Below are positions 37,601 through 47,199 of a stretch of 64,000 nt of DNA, in pieces. Source of the stretch: Crossaster papposus (taxonomy: Eukaryota > Echinodermata > Asteroidea > Velatida > Solasteridae); the NCBI GenBank assembly GCA_037893245.1, contig JBAIAA010000029.1, positions 310,001 through 374,000 of the forward strand, written 5' to 3'. Under the pieces are notes generated by a model that was not told the origin of the DNA, ran no database searches, and saw only the letters and a program-made list of their open reading frames with translations. Position numbers and translations under genes: made by a program. The stretch's first letter is position 1. Each line of letters opens with the position of its first letter.

Positions 37601-40600
37601 TCAGCCACCAATATTTTGATAAACATATCAAACATGGGGTTAGGCGAGCAGGCCAGAACTGTGGACAAAACATTCTGCAAGTCTTTGACGAAAAAAGTGA
37701 GGGAGTTTGTGGACAACACTCACCAGGCCTTGCTGCTACATGTTGAAGATGTGGGGGTTAAAGATTATGACCCTAAAAAGGTATAACTTGTGTGTTGTGA
37801 TGTCAAATCTACAAAAACATATATATATTGGCTTCGGGAATAAAAACCCTCTTCTGGTCACTCACAGTCTTATCAGGACGATTATAGACGGGCTCAAAGT
37901 GACCCCATTGCCGGTCTAGTGATGTTGTGTATCATAGTTTTCTTTTGCTGAAAAATCACACAGGCAAACGGGTACAGCTACACGGTGATAGGCGGACAGC
38001 ACTGCTTCCTGGCCATGAAGGCCCTGTCCAAAGAGCAACCGGACAACAAGGCACTACAGGCCCGGAGATGTGTTGTATATGCTGGTCTTAACCAGGAGCA
38101 GATGCTCTGGTTATCTAATGAACATAACCGAACAGGACAACTGCGGCACGAAATATCATTCAAGGACAAGGTGGGTGTCTTATTTCATAACAAAACTCCA
38201 TGACTATTTAACGAAGCTGATCGTCAAATTCAAGTTTGCAATGTGGTATAAATCAAATGTTACATCATCTTCACAAACCTGAAGCATTGTTCGCACAATA
38301 TCGAAAAATTAATGATATATGCAAAAGATCGGTCGTGAAGCTTGACTGAAGCGCTGCAATCAAACAGTTACAGTTACTCACGTACTCATGCTTTATACTT
38401 ATGTGCGATTATACGTGCATGGATTATAATGTGGGTGTGCGTGAGTTTGTTTTTTATTCGAAGGTAAGATACAACATTTGCAGATATCGAGAAATTTACT
38501 AGCAAATTATTAAGAAATATCTTTTGTTATTACTGAAAGTAAATAATGATTGTAGGCACCAAGCAAAAGGTTTGCGCTAGATATCCTGTAATTGTTCCCA
38601 AAACATTTATTTTATATAACAAAATCACGATTGCCGGACGGCCATCGCGCAAAAAACCCACACAAAACATAAGAACAACTGCCCAACGCCAGTTGAAAAC
38701 AAACGCCGTTTTTCTTTCTTTTCTCAACTTCCAGATTGAAAAACTTCGGACAGGTCAATTAAACAATATTTACTCTAAAATACACCCCCCAAAGCAACCC
38801 ATTTAAGCAATTACCAATGGTGTATCGTATAGGGACGTAGAACCAATAAGGGCAATAGGGACACTTACAAGTCACTTAATCACTCTGCACCAGATTATCT
38901 CTCCCCTCTTCTCAAAATCCACAAGAGTCCTTACTCCCTTCGTTCTTCTGCTTGTGAGTCTCTTGTTATCCCTAAGTCACATAAATTGGCTGGTGACAGG
39001 GCCTTCTCTGTTGCCGCCCCCCGGCTATGGAACAACCTGCCCATCTCCATCAGAAACTCAGGCAGTGTTTTTTCCTTCAAAAAAGCTCTCAAGACCTACC
39101 TTTTTCCCCAAACGTAACTGCATGTCCTTTTCTTTGTTGTTTTTTTGTCTTCTATTCCTCTTTCTTCCTTTCTAGCGCCTTGTATCCTTTGGTAATTTGG
39201 CGCTATAAAAATCCAGTTATTATTATTATTATTATTATTTGGAAAAGGTCCCCGATTCCGATTCGTGCACAAAACATATGGGAGGTCTTCTGAAAGAGTA
39301 CAAACAAAAGAGGGACAGGGACAGGGGGTCCCTGAATGGAGGCGTATATACACTTGAATTGTGTGCAGACGGCCTTGCATGGATAAAAGAGACTTTACTA
39401 CAATTTCCTCTCGATTTCCTCCCATTAATAATGGGGACCTGGGCAGGTAGAAAACAGACCCGCTGATCTTAACCTGATGCAAAATACAACAAATGCAATT
39501 TGTTTTTTACTAAATTATAGTTGCATGTGTTTGAAAGATAATTGTTATTTTACGTAATTTCAATAAAGGTATCAATTTGCAGAAAGCGATTGCAGGACCT
39601 GGCAGACACACCACGCAAGGTAGCAGACTGGAAGAAGTCCTGCTGCGTCATTTTAGATGAGGTAAAATACATGATAATGAGGTAAAATGCCGATTGGGTT
39701 TGTTTTGCATTCGACTTCATTTGGAAACGGTTTCTCCACCTAGAATAGCCTTTAAAACACTTCGATGCTACCGTACTGTAATTAATATCATTATACCTCT
39801 CAAGTAACACAAATAAAATGGTTAAACAATCCATGTATTCATTGTCTCTCTTTTTGTAGCAAGAAAATGATCTGAGAACCATTTTCTTCGTTGCTCTTTT
39901 GAGCAACGACGCATATAGCATTTTTCTGCAAATCGTGGAAATGTATGAGTCAGGGGACATCAAGGGCCAGAAATTGAGAAGAGGGGATTTCGTTGCCACT
40001 CCCGACATTGCAAAGGTGGCATACACTTTGCTGCCGCTATCGGGGTTGCACGAAGAGACGGCCAATGAGCTTCTGCAGCAGGTTGCTGACGGAAAGCTAA
40101 GCACCGCAGAGCTGAGAAGGGATGCTACTGAGGTGAAGAAGCTTATCCCGGTAAATATGCTTTATTTAAATCTTGGAATTGTGACCCTTCATCCAAGTTT
40201 CCGCATTCAAAATTTGCTTCCTAAGTCGCAAATACATGCATTCGAAAACAAAATATATATTTGACTTTTTGGCCATACATGAACAGTGCAACTCTTTCAA
40301 CCAAACACAAATGGAAACAATAGCCATTATCTTGTATATCTCTTCTGTATACTTTGTATATTTAAAACGGTGCCGTGTTGTTATTGTGGGGCCCTCTTCC
40401 AATTTTGTGTATAGAGCCTTGGGCCTTGAGAGTCCAAAGCCAAGTTGGCCTGGTCCTGAGGATCAAGATTTGTGCTCCAACACCGATAAATATATAGCAA
40501 TTTACGACACTAATTGTCCCCTTTGAAAAACGACTTTGACTTCACACCTGTCAAGTGAATGTACGTAAAACATTAAATGCATCATATTTGCACGTAGGCC

Positions 40601-42989
40601 TATTTATTTCATCAAAATGCGTCCAATTTAAAAGGTAAAATACAATATAAAAATACCAATCTGGCATAAAAACCTGAATTTCGTAAACTTCATCAATACG
40701 TAACTTTTCATCACGACGCTGATCTTATTAATTTCTAGCCATTTTGTTGTTGTCATAAACAAGATTCAGAAAGCCTTCTGCGACCACACGGGTTGCACGA
40801 CTTGGCAAGATGCCAGCACAAAATACCCCGAGACAGCCACACGCGAGGTCCTGTCGCGCTTTGCCCCAAACTTTAAGGCTGGTGATCTAGAATTCAAGAG
40901 CTTCTGCTTGAGAATAAAGCACCAGCACGAGTTTGGGGTACCGAGCGACCTGTACTCCCACAACTCCTCAATCGGGTGTGTGATGACATCAGACGTAATG
41001 AGCATCACTCCCGATGAGATCAAAACCCATTGGCCTGGTTTTATTGGAGCGGACTTGACCATCATTGACCTGCCCGAGGTATTATTTTTACCACTGAATT
41101 ATTAAAGGGGTACATTGTCTTGCGATTAAAAACAAAAATTGTTTCAGAATATCAGAACAATTACAGAATATCTAGCGCAATCATTTTGCTGGAAGCCTAG
41201 AATTGTTATTTACTTTCATTATTTAATTTACAATTGAAATTCGGTAGTAAAATGTTTCCTATACCTTCAATACAGACATGTAATCTGCGAAAGAATTGTT
41301 TGCTTGTACAACAAATTAAGAAATGTGTTTGTCTGTGTTACAGGAGTGGACAGAGGAAGAGCTGGCCACATTTGTCAGGACATTAAAAAACCTGAATGGG
41401 GCAAAGAGCTCGTTCCGGTTGGTGGTTGTGTGCCCACCACATAGAATGTACATGGTAAATTGCGTACTGGCAAAGACCAATTTTTTTCTACAAACGGAGG
41501 ACGCATTTTATCATGTCGTTAATGCCACAAGCAACAAAGGTTCGTTTTATTGTTTTTCTATAATAATTATAATAATAATAGGCAATCAATAATGCGCCAT
41601 TACCACCCTAATGAGATGCTCAAAGCGCAGCTAATAAAAACAAGATAGCCACATGATATAAAACGTGGACATTACACAACACAACCTGACAATCAAATGA
41701 ACGAATGAGCTAATCGAATGCAACTTGAAAGACGTGGGTCTTCAGAGCACATTTGAACTCTTGCAATAAAGACACATTGACCAAGTATTACTTTATTCAT
41801 TAAATGTACACCTGATCATAAAGTGTCTAGGGAAGGTGTTAGCTTTTCGTATTCTCCATACCTATTTACTCATAATATTATTGATAATGATTTCGGTCAA
41901 TATATTTGTCACACAGAAGACCCAACTTCACTCTTCTATCCAGCCGTCGGAGGACTCGTTATGGCGTTCTTCGAACACACTGGACAAATTCATCCAGCCC
42001 GATTTAACATCAAGCAGTGCCAGGAGAATATGTTCAGTGTGTTCAAAGAACCACTGAAAAGGGACGACCAGGGGGTTATCATCAACAAGGCAGAAAAGCC
42101 GGCTGAATTGATGCTAAGCCTGGTCAAGCTTCTCACACACAAAGGGGATGTGGTATTCGATGCCTGCTGTGGAACAGGTTAGTAATGTATCCACACACAT
42201 CACAATTATTTAAATGTACACCTTACATTTATAAAGTACTAAAACAAGTTCATGTTTACATGATACACTCATTGCAATACATTCACGACACACCAAACAT
42301 GTATAATTCGAATGCAACACTCGCCTTTAATCAAACAAGTAGGCCTATATATCGAAGGCACTAATATGCAATGTTGATGACAATGTATATTTGTTCAGGT
42401 ACTGTGCTAATGGCGGCACTAGTCCAAGAGAGAAGCTGTGTAGCAGTCGATAGTGATGCCAGACAAACTGAATTTCTCGATACATCTTGTCTTATTGCCT
42501 TTGGTGAGGACTTTTCGCTACAAATAGCAGGTAAGGATCTTCTAACATCGATATAAAATCTACGTGCACATGCATCATTTGAGTACAGTAACCTAAACAG
42601 CGCAAAAAATCAGTCATCAGTCAAAAATACCAGCCACATTGAAGGTGTCGCACAAAACAGGAAAATCCAGTTATGCCTTGTAAAGTTCAACCAATATAAG
42701 TTTAAAAGCAACCAGATTTCACGGACGTCCGCATTTCATGAGTCATCGGAAAAGTGTATAAAACTGGCCCCAGTGTTTTATCGGCCACGTGACGGGCTCC
42801 CGACCCATAGGCATTGGTAATCTGTCTGAAGTGTGAATTTGTCTTTAAACAATATTGATTTTTTATTTGCCTACAGGTGACGATGATGATAAAGATGATG
42901 ATGATGATGACGGGGAAGAAGAAGACGGTGGAGAAGATGACGAAAAAGAAGATGACAGCAACCCTGGTGAGGAAGAGGATACCCCGTAA
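32264..42989 (+). CDS. ParB-like domain / permuted amino-methyltransferase fusion, 13 exons
   Basis: Predicted 818 aa from 13 exons with matching phases. Residues 1-130 are an unrecognised N-terminal region; 131-180 Ser-rich; 181-208 two basic clusters (KKRK, RKKRSAKP), a likely bipartite NLS; 234-385 a ParB/Srx-like domain with YTVIGGQH (297-304) and NEHNRT (343-348); 386-520 a helical linker; 520-781 a methyltransferase-like domain in beta-class order: motif IV position IDLPE (581-585), VVVCPP, KP (711-712), motif I FDACCGTGT (731-739), AVDSDARQ; then an Asp/Glu tail to 818. Bacterial and phage ParB-DNA-methylase fusions share this order. Motif I keeps DxxxGxG, so AdoMet binding is plausible; motif IV has lost PP[YFW], so catalysis is doubtful. 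The likely role is DNA binding or modification in the nucleus (inference). Closest alternative: part of an unrecognised mobile element. Confidence 0.83.
32901..32913 (+). repeat. Poly-G tract, intron 1
   Basis: 13 G on the sense strand of the ParB-MTase gene. Confidence 0.9.
33620..33639 (+). repeat. Poly-G tract, intron 1
   Basis: About 20 G on the sense strand. Confidence 0.9.
33690..34130. mobile_element. Diverged MITE copy in intron 1
   Basis: Matches 43980-44020 plus 46484-46520 (GCTTTTGCTG...AAATGG, then TATAGTAAA) and 46965-47195 (GATGCTTGAGACTGTTRTT, GCAAATGGTGT). It is therefore an uninterrupted relative of the sequence into which the TTAA element at 45611 inserted. Confidence 0.6.
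34282..34467 (+). CDS. ParB-MTase gene, exon 2
   Basis: 186 bp, phase 0 to 0; acceptor TTCACAG/GTC, donor CCG/GTAAGC. Encodes VHFEDGQRVAKSREHFDWSR and a FVSAFRDVCG helix. Confidence 0.78.
34948..35278. mobile_element. 331-bp TA-flanked MITE, intron 2
   Basis: Inverted ends GTCCCAGGGAAAATAC and GTATTTTCCCGGGAC lie between TA dinucleotides (Tc1/mariner-like). Other copies: 3356-3545 and 53400-54507. Confidence 0.75.
35363..35511 (+). CDS. ParB-MTase gene, exon 3
   Basis: 149 bp, phase 0 to 2; acceptor TTCACAG/CAG, donor AAAG/GTAATC. Low-complexity Ser/Asp/Thr-rich linker (STPSGSFNDSQDTSG). Acceptor choice may shift by one codon (NAGNAG). Confidence 0.7.
36480..36498 (+). repeat. Poly-G tract, intron 3
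   Basis: About 19 G on the sense strand, immediately before a MITE copy. Confidence 0.9.
36500..36785. mobile_element. MITE (GGTAGTATACACCATT family) copy, intron 3
   Basis: Shares ATACACCATTGGTTATTGCTTG, ATGCCGAGAAAAGCACGAAAAA, GGCGATCGCGAATTTTTC-like and TACAGGATATCTAGCGCAAT with the full copy at 46527-46915; the right end is lost. A 90-bp fragment of the same family is at 41150-41250. Confidence 0.7.
36854..37011 (+). CDS. ParB-MTase gene, exon 4
   Basis: 158 bp, phase 2 to 1; acceptor ACTGCAG/ACA, donor GTCG/GTATGT. Encodes the two basic clusters of a putative nuclear signal and a DDARRLLTES helix. A MITE copy sits in the intron just upstream. Confidence 0.75.
37135..37153 (+). repeat. 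Poly-G tract, intron 4
   Basis: About 19 G on the sense strand, preceded by GGGGGAGGGG. Confidence 0.9.
37605..37780 (+). CDS. ParB-MTase gene, exon 5
   Basis: 176 bp, phase 1 to 0; acceptor TTTTCAG/CCA, donor AAG/GTATAA. Opens the ParB-like region: FCKSLTKKVREFV, then VEDVGVKDYDPKK. Confidence 0.78.
37964..38170 (+). CDS. ParB-MTase gene, exon 6 (ParB signature)
   Basis: 207 bp, phase 0 to 0; acceptor CACACAG/GCA, donor AAG/GTGGGT. Encodes SYTVIGGQHCFLAMKAL, RRCVVYAGLNQEQ and SNEHNRTGQ. GGQH stands where ParB has its G-[EH]-x-R box and the NEHNRT matches the ENxxR box. Cys replaces the usual Arg after GGQH. Confidence 0.85.
38878..39240 (+). mobile_element. LINE ORF2 C-terminus and 3' tail, 5'-truncated
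   Basis: A reading frame ending at 39117 contains GDRAFSVAAPRLWNNLP and FKKALKTYLF, diagnostic of the end of CR1/L2/Jockey-type reverse-transcriptase ORFs. A short 3' UTR ends GGCGCTATAAAAATCC and (ATT)n at 39217-39240. It sits in intron 6 of the ParB-MTase gene in the sense orientation. The frame is intact, so the insertion is fairly recent. Confidence 0.85.
39587..39661 (+). CDS. ParB-MTase gene, exon 7 (5' edge uncertain)
   Basis: Encodes RLQDLADTPRKVADWKKSC to LDE; donor GAG/GTAAAA. With acceptor GAAAG/CGA it joins exon 6 in phase 0. The stronger-looking acceptor TTTGCAG at 39582 gives the same frame only if a small phase-2 exon lies between 38171 and 39582. A residue or two may therefore be missing. 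Confidence 0.6.
39860..40150 (+). CDS. ParB-MTase gene, exon 8
   Basis: 291 bp, phase 0 to 0; acceptor TTTGTAG/CAA, donor CCG/GTAAAT. A 97-aa helical segment (IFLQIVEMYESGDIKG, HEETANELLQQVADGKLST) with no recognised family. Confidence 0.8.
40770..41078 (+). CDS. ParB-MTase gene, exon 9
   Basis: 309 bp, phase 0 to 0; acceptor GATTCAG/AAA, donor GAG/GTATTA. Ends ADLTIIDLPE, the position of methyltransferase motif IV. Also contains CDHTGCTTW. Confidence 0.83.
41344..41539 (+). CDS. ParB-MTase gene, exon 10
   Basis: 196 bp, phase 0 to 1; acceptor TTACAG/GAG, donor AAAG/GTTCGT. Encodes EWTEEELATFVRTLKNL and FRLVVVCPPHRMYMV, the helix and strand that follow motif IV in beta-class enzymes. Confidence 0.8.
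41917..42177 (+). CDS. ParB-MTase gene, exon 11
   Basis: 261 bp, phase 1 to 1; acceptor CACACAG/AAG, donor ACAG/GTTAGT. Encodes KAEKPAELMLSLVKLL and GDVVFDACCGT, i.e. the KP...L box and the first half of motif I. Confidence 0.85.
42399..42530 (+). CDS. ParB-MTase gene, exon 12
   Basis: 132 bp, phase 1 to 1; acceptor TGTTCAG/GTA, donor GCAG/GTAAGG. Completes motif I (GTVLMAALVQE) and has motif II-like CVAVDSDARQTEFL. The intron splits the motif I loop. Confidence 0.83.
42877..42989 (+). CDS. ParB-MTase gene, terminal exon 13
   Basis: 113 bp entered in phase 1 after CCTACAG; encodes an Asp/Glu-rich tail ending NPGEEEDTP. The GAT repeat makes length polymorphism likely. From 42891 onward it lies inside the tandem duplication. 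Confidence 0.8.
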
Positions 42990-43276
42990 ACAATAGTTCC
43001 GATAAATTCGTGCAAATTTATCCCAGCAAATTTGCGCAGTGTATGTTCACGCATTGTCATACAATGTTCTGTCTAACCCACCGAGATTTACAATCGTTCT
43101 GAATACTCGTTTCATTTTGCTTGCAGTCTATTCTACTTCACTTCCATTAATAAATTTGTGTGCATATTACTAAATCAAATTCTTTAAAGATGGACTACAA
43201 CGGAATAATGATAAAGGCTGTGTTGCTGTTTTTGTTCGAGAAATGTATAATGATTACTAATATATCATTAGTATTC

Positions 43277-43282
43277 AATAAA
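43277..43282 (+). terminator. Poly(A) signal of the ParB-MTase gene
   Basis: AATAAA about 290 bp after the stop, followed by an A-rich stretch (43300-43312). It is duplicated at 44860. Confidence 0.55.
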
Positions 43283-44027
43283 ACTTGTTCCTTCATGCAA
43301 AAAAAATAAATTTGATCGGCGTTCTACGACCCAGAAAAACCCAGTTTTAGCAAAAGCCCTTAACTCATGAATAATTCATACTTTGTGTGTGACGTACTAC
43401 CCATGACGATTTACTCGGATCGATCGTGTGCGTGCATACATAATACACACAGAATAACATGGCGTCTTTTGTTTACTCTCGGTTGATCATGGGTAGTACG
43501 TCATCACTTTTCGCTGGTTTACAAGTCCGCTGGTACTATATCGTGGATTTCATTGTGGTTTTCAGTGGATCTTTGCCGGGAACCAGTACAGGGCGGGAAA
43601 TTTCAAAATCGAAGAATCGAGATCAAATTTTTTCGGTCAAATTGCAACGAAATTATTTAGAGAAAAACATGGCCGCAACAATAAAGTGTTACCTGAACAC
43701 AACATAAACAAGGTCCGATAATAAATTTAATGTGTGAGTTTTCGTTGTAGTCCATCTTTAATGCTATTCTTTAATTCGTTGGAACGATTTCCTTTCAATA
43801 GGAATTATTCAATGGTTTGTTGTTATTTAAGTTTGCATACAAAAGCGCTGCGTTTTTGTAAGACTTTCAATCTACTTAAAAATAATTCATAAAGAGAAAA
43901 TTGAAAGGACTACAAATTCCTATTCCAGAAGCTATTGTTATCATTGTCGTTTCAAGTATGTTAATGAAAGATAATATTGGCCTACTCCATTTGCTTTTGC
44001 TGAAATTTTCGGAAATGGGTGGGTTAA

Positions 44028-44473
44028 GCCCCTGTCACACTTGTCCGAATCGTCACTCCGTTCATATTCCGAGTAAAAAATTGTGGATTCGGTGTTTAAT
44101 CGGTTTGAACTGAACTCAAACAGAATTCCCTCGGTTTCCCTCGGTTTCCCTCGGTTTTCCAACGCTATATACTCGTGTACGTTCGGTGATGTACTGAGGA
44201 ACTCGGAGAAATTATTGAACCTGTTTAATAATTTCTCCGAATTGTCGCGGCAACTTCAATACGGACGGTATCCGGTATACACACGGAATATGCACGGAAT
44301 ACACGGAAAACACACTGTACTCATTCGTTGCCATTCGTTGCAATGCGGAATAGGTACGGAAGAGTACGAAACAGTTTGTAGTGCACGTTGTAAAGTCTTG
44401 AACTTGAAGCGTTGTGAGAGAAGGTGCCGGGTGCGCTCCTTGTTATAGCCGTCCCACCCTCGGTTGCCGTTCT
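44028..44473. mobile_element. Truncated copy of the TTAA element
   Basis: The left 446 bp of the element, cut by the tandem-duplication junction; TTAA at 44024-44027. Confidence 0.88.
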
Positions 44474-44572
44474 AAAGATGATGATGATGATGACGGGGAA
44501 GAAGAAGACGGTGGAGAAGATGACGAAAAAGAAGATGACAGCAACCCTGGTGAGGAAGAGGATACCCCGTAA
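44474..44572 (+). pseudogene. Partial copy of ParB-MTase exon 13
   Basis: Duplicate of the acidic-tail coding sequence including the stop codon, lacking the first 14 bp and the 3' splice site. It cannot be spliced in as is. Confidence 0.85.
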
Positions 44573-46056
44573 ACAATAGTTCCGATAAATTCGTGCAAAT
44601 TTATCCCAGCAAATTTGCGCAGTGTATGTTCACGCATTGTCATACAATGTTCTGTCTAACCCACCGAGATTTACAATCGTTCTGAATACTCGTTTCATTT
44701 TGCTTGCAGTCTATTCTACTTCACTTCCATTAATAAATTTGTGTGCATATTACTAAATCAAATTCTTTAAAGATGGACTACAACGGAATAATGATAAAGG
44801 CTGTGTTGCTGTTTTTGTTCGAGAAATGTATAATGATTACTAATATATCATTAGTATTCAATAAAACTTGTTCCTTCATGCAAAAAAAATAAATTTGATC
44901 GGCGTTCTACGACCCAGAAAAACCCAGTTTTAGCAAAAGCCCTTAACTCATGAATAATTCATACTTTGTGTGTGACGTACTACCCATGACGATTTACTCG
45001 GATCGATCGTGTGCGTGCATACATAATACACACAGAATAACATGGCGTCTTTTGTTTACTCTCGGTTGATCATGGGTAGTACGTCATCACTTTTCGCTGG
45101 TTTACAAGTCCGCTGGTACTATATCGTGGATTTCATTGTGGTTTTCAGTGGATCTTTGCCGGGAACCAGTACAGGGCGGGAAATTTCAAAATCGAAGAAT
45201 CGAGATCAAATTTTTTCGGTCAAATTGCAACGAAATTATTTAGAGAAAAACATGGCCGCAACAATAAAGTGTTACCTGAACACAACATAAACAAGGTCCG
45301 ATAATAAATTTAATGTGTGAGTTTTCGTTGTAGTCCATCTTTAATGCTATTCTTTAATTCGTTGGAACGATTTCCTTTCAATAGGAATTATTCAATGGTT
45401 TGTTGTTATTTAAGTTTGCATACAAAAGCGCTGCGTTTTTGTAAGACTTTCAATCTACTTAAAAATAATTCATGAAGAGAAAATTGAAAGGACTACAAAT
45501 TCCTATTCCAGAAGCTATTGTTATCATTGTCGTTTCAAGTATGTTAATGAAAGATAATATTGGCCTACTCCATTTGCTTTTGCTGAAATTTTCGGAAATG
45601 GGTGGGTTAAGCCCCTGTCACACTTGTCCGAATCGTCACTCCGTTCATATTCCGAGTAAAAAATTGTGGATTCGGTGTTTAATCGGTTTGAACTGAACTC
45701 AAACAGAATTCCCTCGGTTTCCCTCGGTTTCCCTCGGTTTTCCAACGCTATATACTCGTGTACGTTCGGTGATGTACTGAGGAACTCGGAGAAATTATTG
45801 AACCTGTTTAATAATTTCTCCGAATTGTCGCGGCAACTTCAATACGGACGGTATCCGGTATACACACGGAATATGCACGGAATACACGGAAAACACACTG
45901 TACTCATTCGTTGCCATTCGTTGCAATGCGGAATAGGTACGGAAGAGTACGAAACAGTTTGTAGTGCACGTTGTAAAGTCTTGAACTTGAAGCGTTGTGA
46001 GAGAAGGTGCCGGGTGCGCTCCTTGTTATAGCCGTCCCACCCTCGGTTGCCGTTCT
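44474..46056 (+). repeat. 1583-bp tandem duplication, copy 2
   Basis: Near-identical to copy 1; one difference seen (A at 43891, G at 45474). It carries exon-13 coding DNA without its splice acceptor, so it is a dead exon copy. It continues into the complete TTAA element. Confidence 0.93.
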
Positions 46057-46478
46057 GTGCGCCACCGGTACATGTTCGGAATACAAACAGAATGGCCGAA
46101 ATACGCTCAGAATGCGATCGGAATAGTTCGGAATGCGTCACTTTTGACCGGTATAGCCGTCCGGTGAACAATTCGGTGCATATTCTTTGCAACCGGAGAC
46201 GAACGGAATATAAACGGAATGTTCGGAAAGCGGTCGGTCTTGAGATCAATGAATTTGTCAAAGTTTGGCATGTCCGGTGTTGATCAGAGAGGTTCTGAAT
46301 ATAGACGGATTGCACTCGGAATAGCAACTTATTAGATTCGGAATAAGACCGGATTATGGTCGGTGTATTTTCATTTCTGGCTGTTTTTTTGACATTTCTC
46401 TCCGAACGTGTCCGAATTAATAATATTTCAGATCGGTTTATGAACGGAATTATAGATTCGGACAAGTGTGACAGGGGC
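45611..46478. mobile_element. 868-bp non-autonomous TTAA element
   Basis: A perfect 23-bp TIR (GCCCCTGTCACACTTGTCCG...) lies between TTAA duplications (45607-45610, 46479-46482). The interior is dense in CGGAAT/ATTCCG words in both orientations. The 217-aa minus-strand ORF across it is not a recognisable protein. piggyBac/Kolobok-type by target site. Confidence 0.88.
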
Positions 46479-46526
46479 TTAAGGGGAGTCATATTTTATA
46501 GTAAACATTTTAACGCTGATCTGCTT

Positions 46527-46915
46527 AAAGGTAGTATACACAATATTGGTAATTGCTTGAATTATCATGAATAGGTAGATTTGGGGGGTTGTATTTCATA
46601 GTAAATATCGTTTAACTGACTTTTCCGAAGTTTTACAATCATGGATGCCGAGAAAAGCACGAAAAACAGCGTTTGTTTTCCACCGGGGTCGAGCAGTTAT
46701 TCTTATGTTATCTTTGTTTTTTCGCTCTCGCCGTCCGGCGAGAGTGAATTTTTCTTTATAAAATTCATTTTTTTGGAATAATTACAGGATATCTAGCGCA
46801 ATCCTTTTGCTGAATGCCTAGAATCATTATTTACTTTCAATTGAGTAAGGTATTTCTTAATAATTCAGTAGTAAATATTTTCGATATCTGCAAATGGTGT
46901 ATACTACCTTTACAG
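46527..46915. mobile_element. ~390-bp MITE with AAAGGTAGTATACAC ends
   Basis: Left end AAAGGTAGTATACAC, right end GTGTATACTACCTTT. The interior has ATGCCGAGAAAAGCACG and a GCCGTCCGGCG palindrome. Reference copy for the family found at 36500, 41150, 61650 and 62253. Confidence 0.8.
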
Positions 46916-46964
46916 TTTTGTTTCCAAAGATGCTGAAACACCAGACGAATTCACGAATATAATA

Positions 46965-47195
46965 TCCAGATGTGTTTAAAACTATAAGTTTTTCCAAACG
47001 ATCGCTTGCCGGAAGTTGTTGTCAAGTCGTTGAAAATTGATACAAAATTATATTTTTCTTGAACACCCCAGGTCATCATCAATTAACGTGATTTGACAGT
47101 ATGCTTGAGACTGTTGTTAACTTACAGGCAAATATAATATTTCATAATAATCGACTGTTTTTATATTTGTAAATGGTGTGTACTATCCTTAGGTA
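46965..47195. repeat. Diverged repeat related to 33905-34130
   Basis: Shares TGCTTGAGACTGTT, GTATTTTTTTATRTTTG-like and TGTAAATGGTGTGTACTATCC words with intron 1 of the ParB-MTase gene. Confidence 0.5.
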
Positions 47196-47199
47196 ATAT

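Larger units (their letters stand above)
42891..44473 (+). repeat. 1583-bp tandem duplication, copy 1
   Basis: Runs from inside exon 13 of the ParB-MTase gene through its 3' UTR, a short ORF (43459-43707) and the first 446 bp of a TTAA element. The junction to copy 2 is GCCGTTCT/AAAGATG, with no more than 1-bp homology. Confidence 0.93.

Noticed and set aside
38734-38752. IEKLRT segment as an exon of the ParB-methylase gene
   Set aside because: Good acceptor but poor donor (GTCAAT) and wrong phase for exon 7; kept only as a possibility.
45839-46492. 217-aa minus-strand ORF
   Set aside because: Spans the non-autonomous TTAA element and its TIR; composition follows CGGAAT words, no protein motif.
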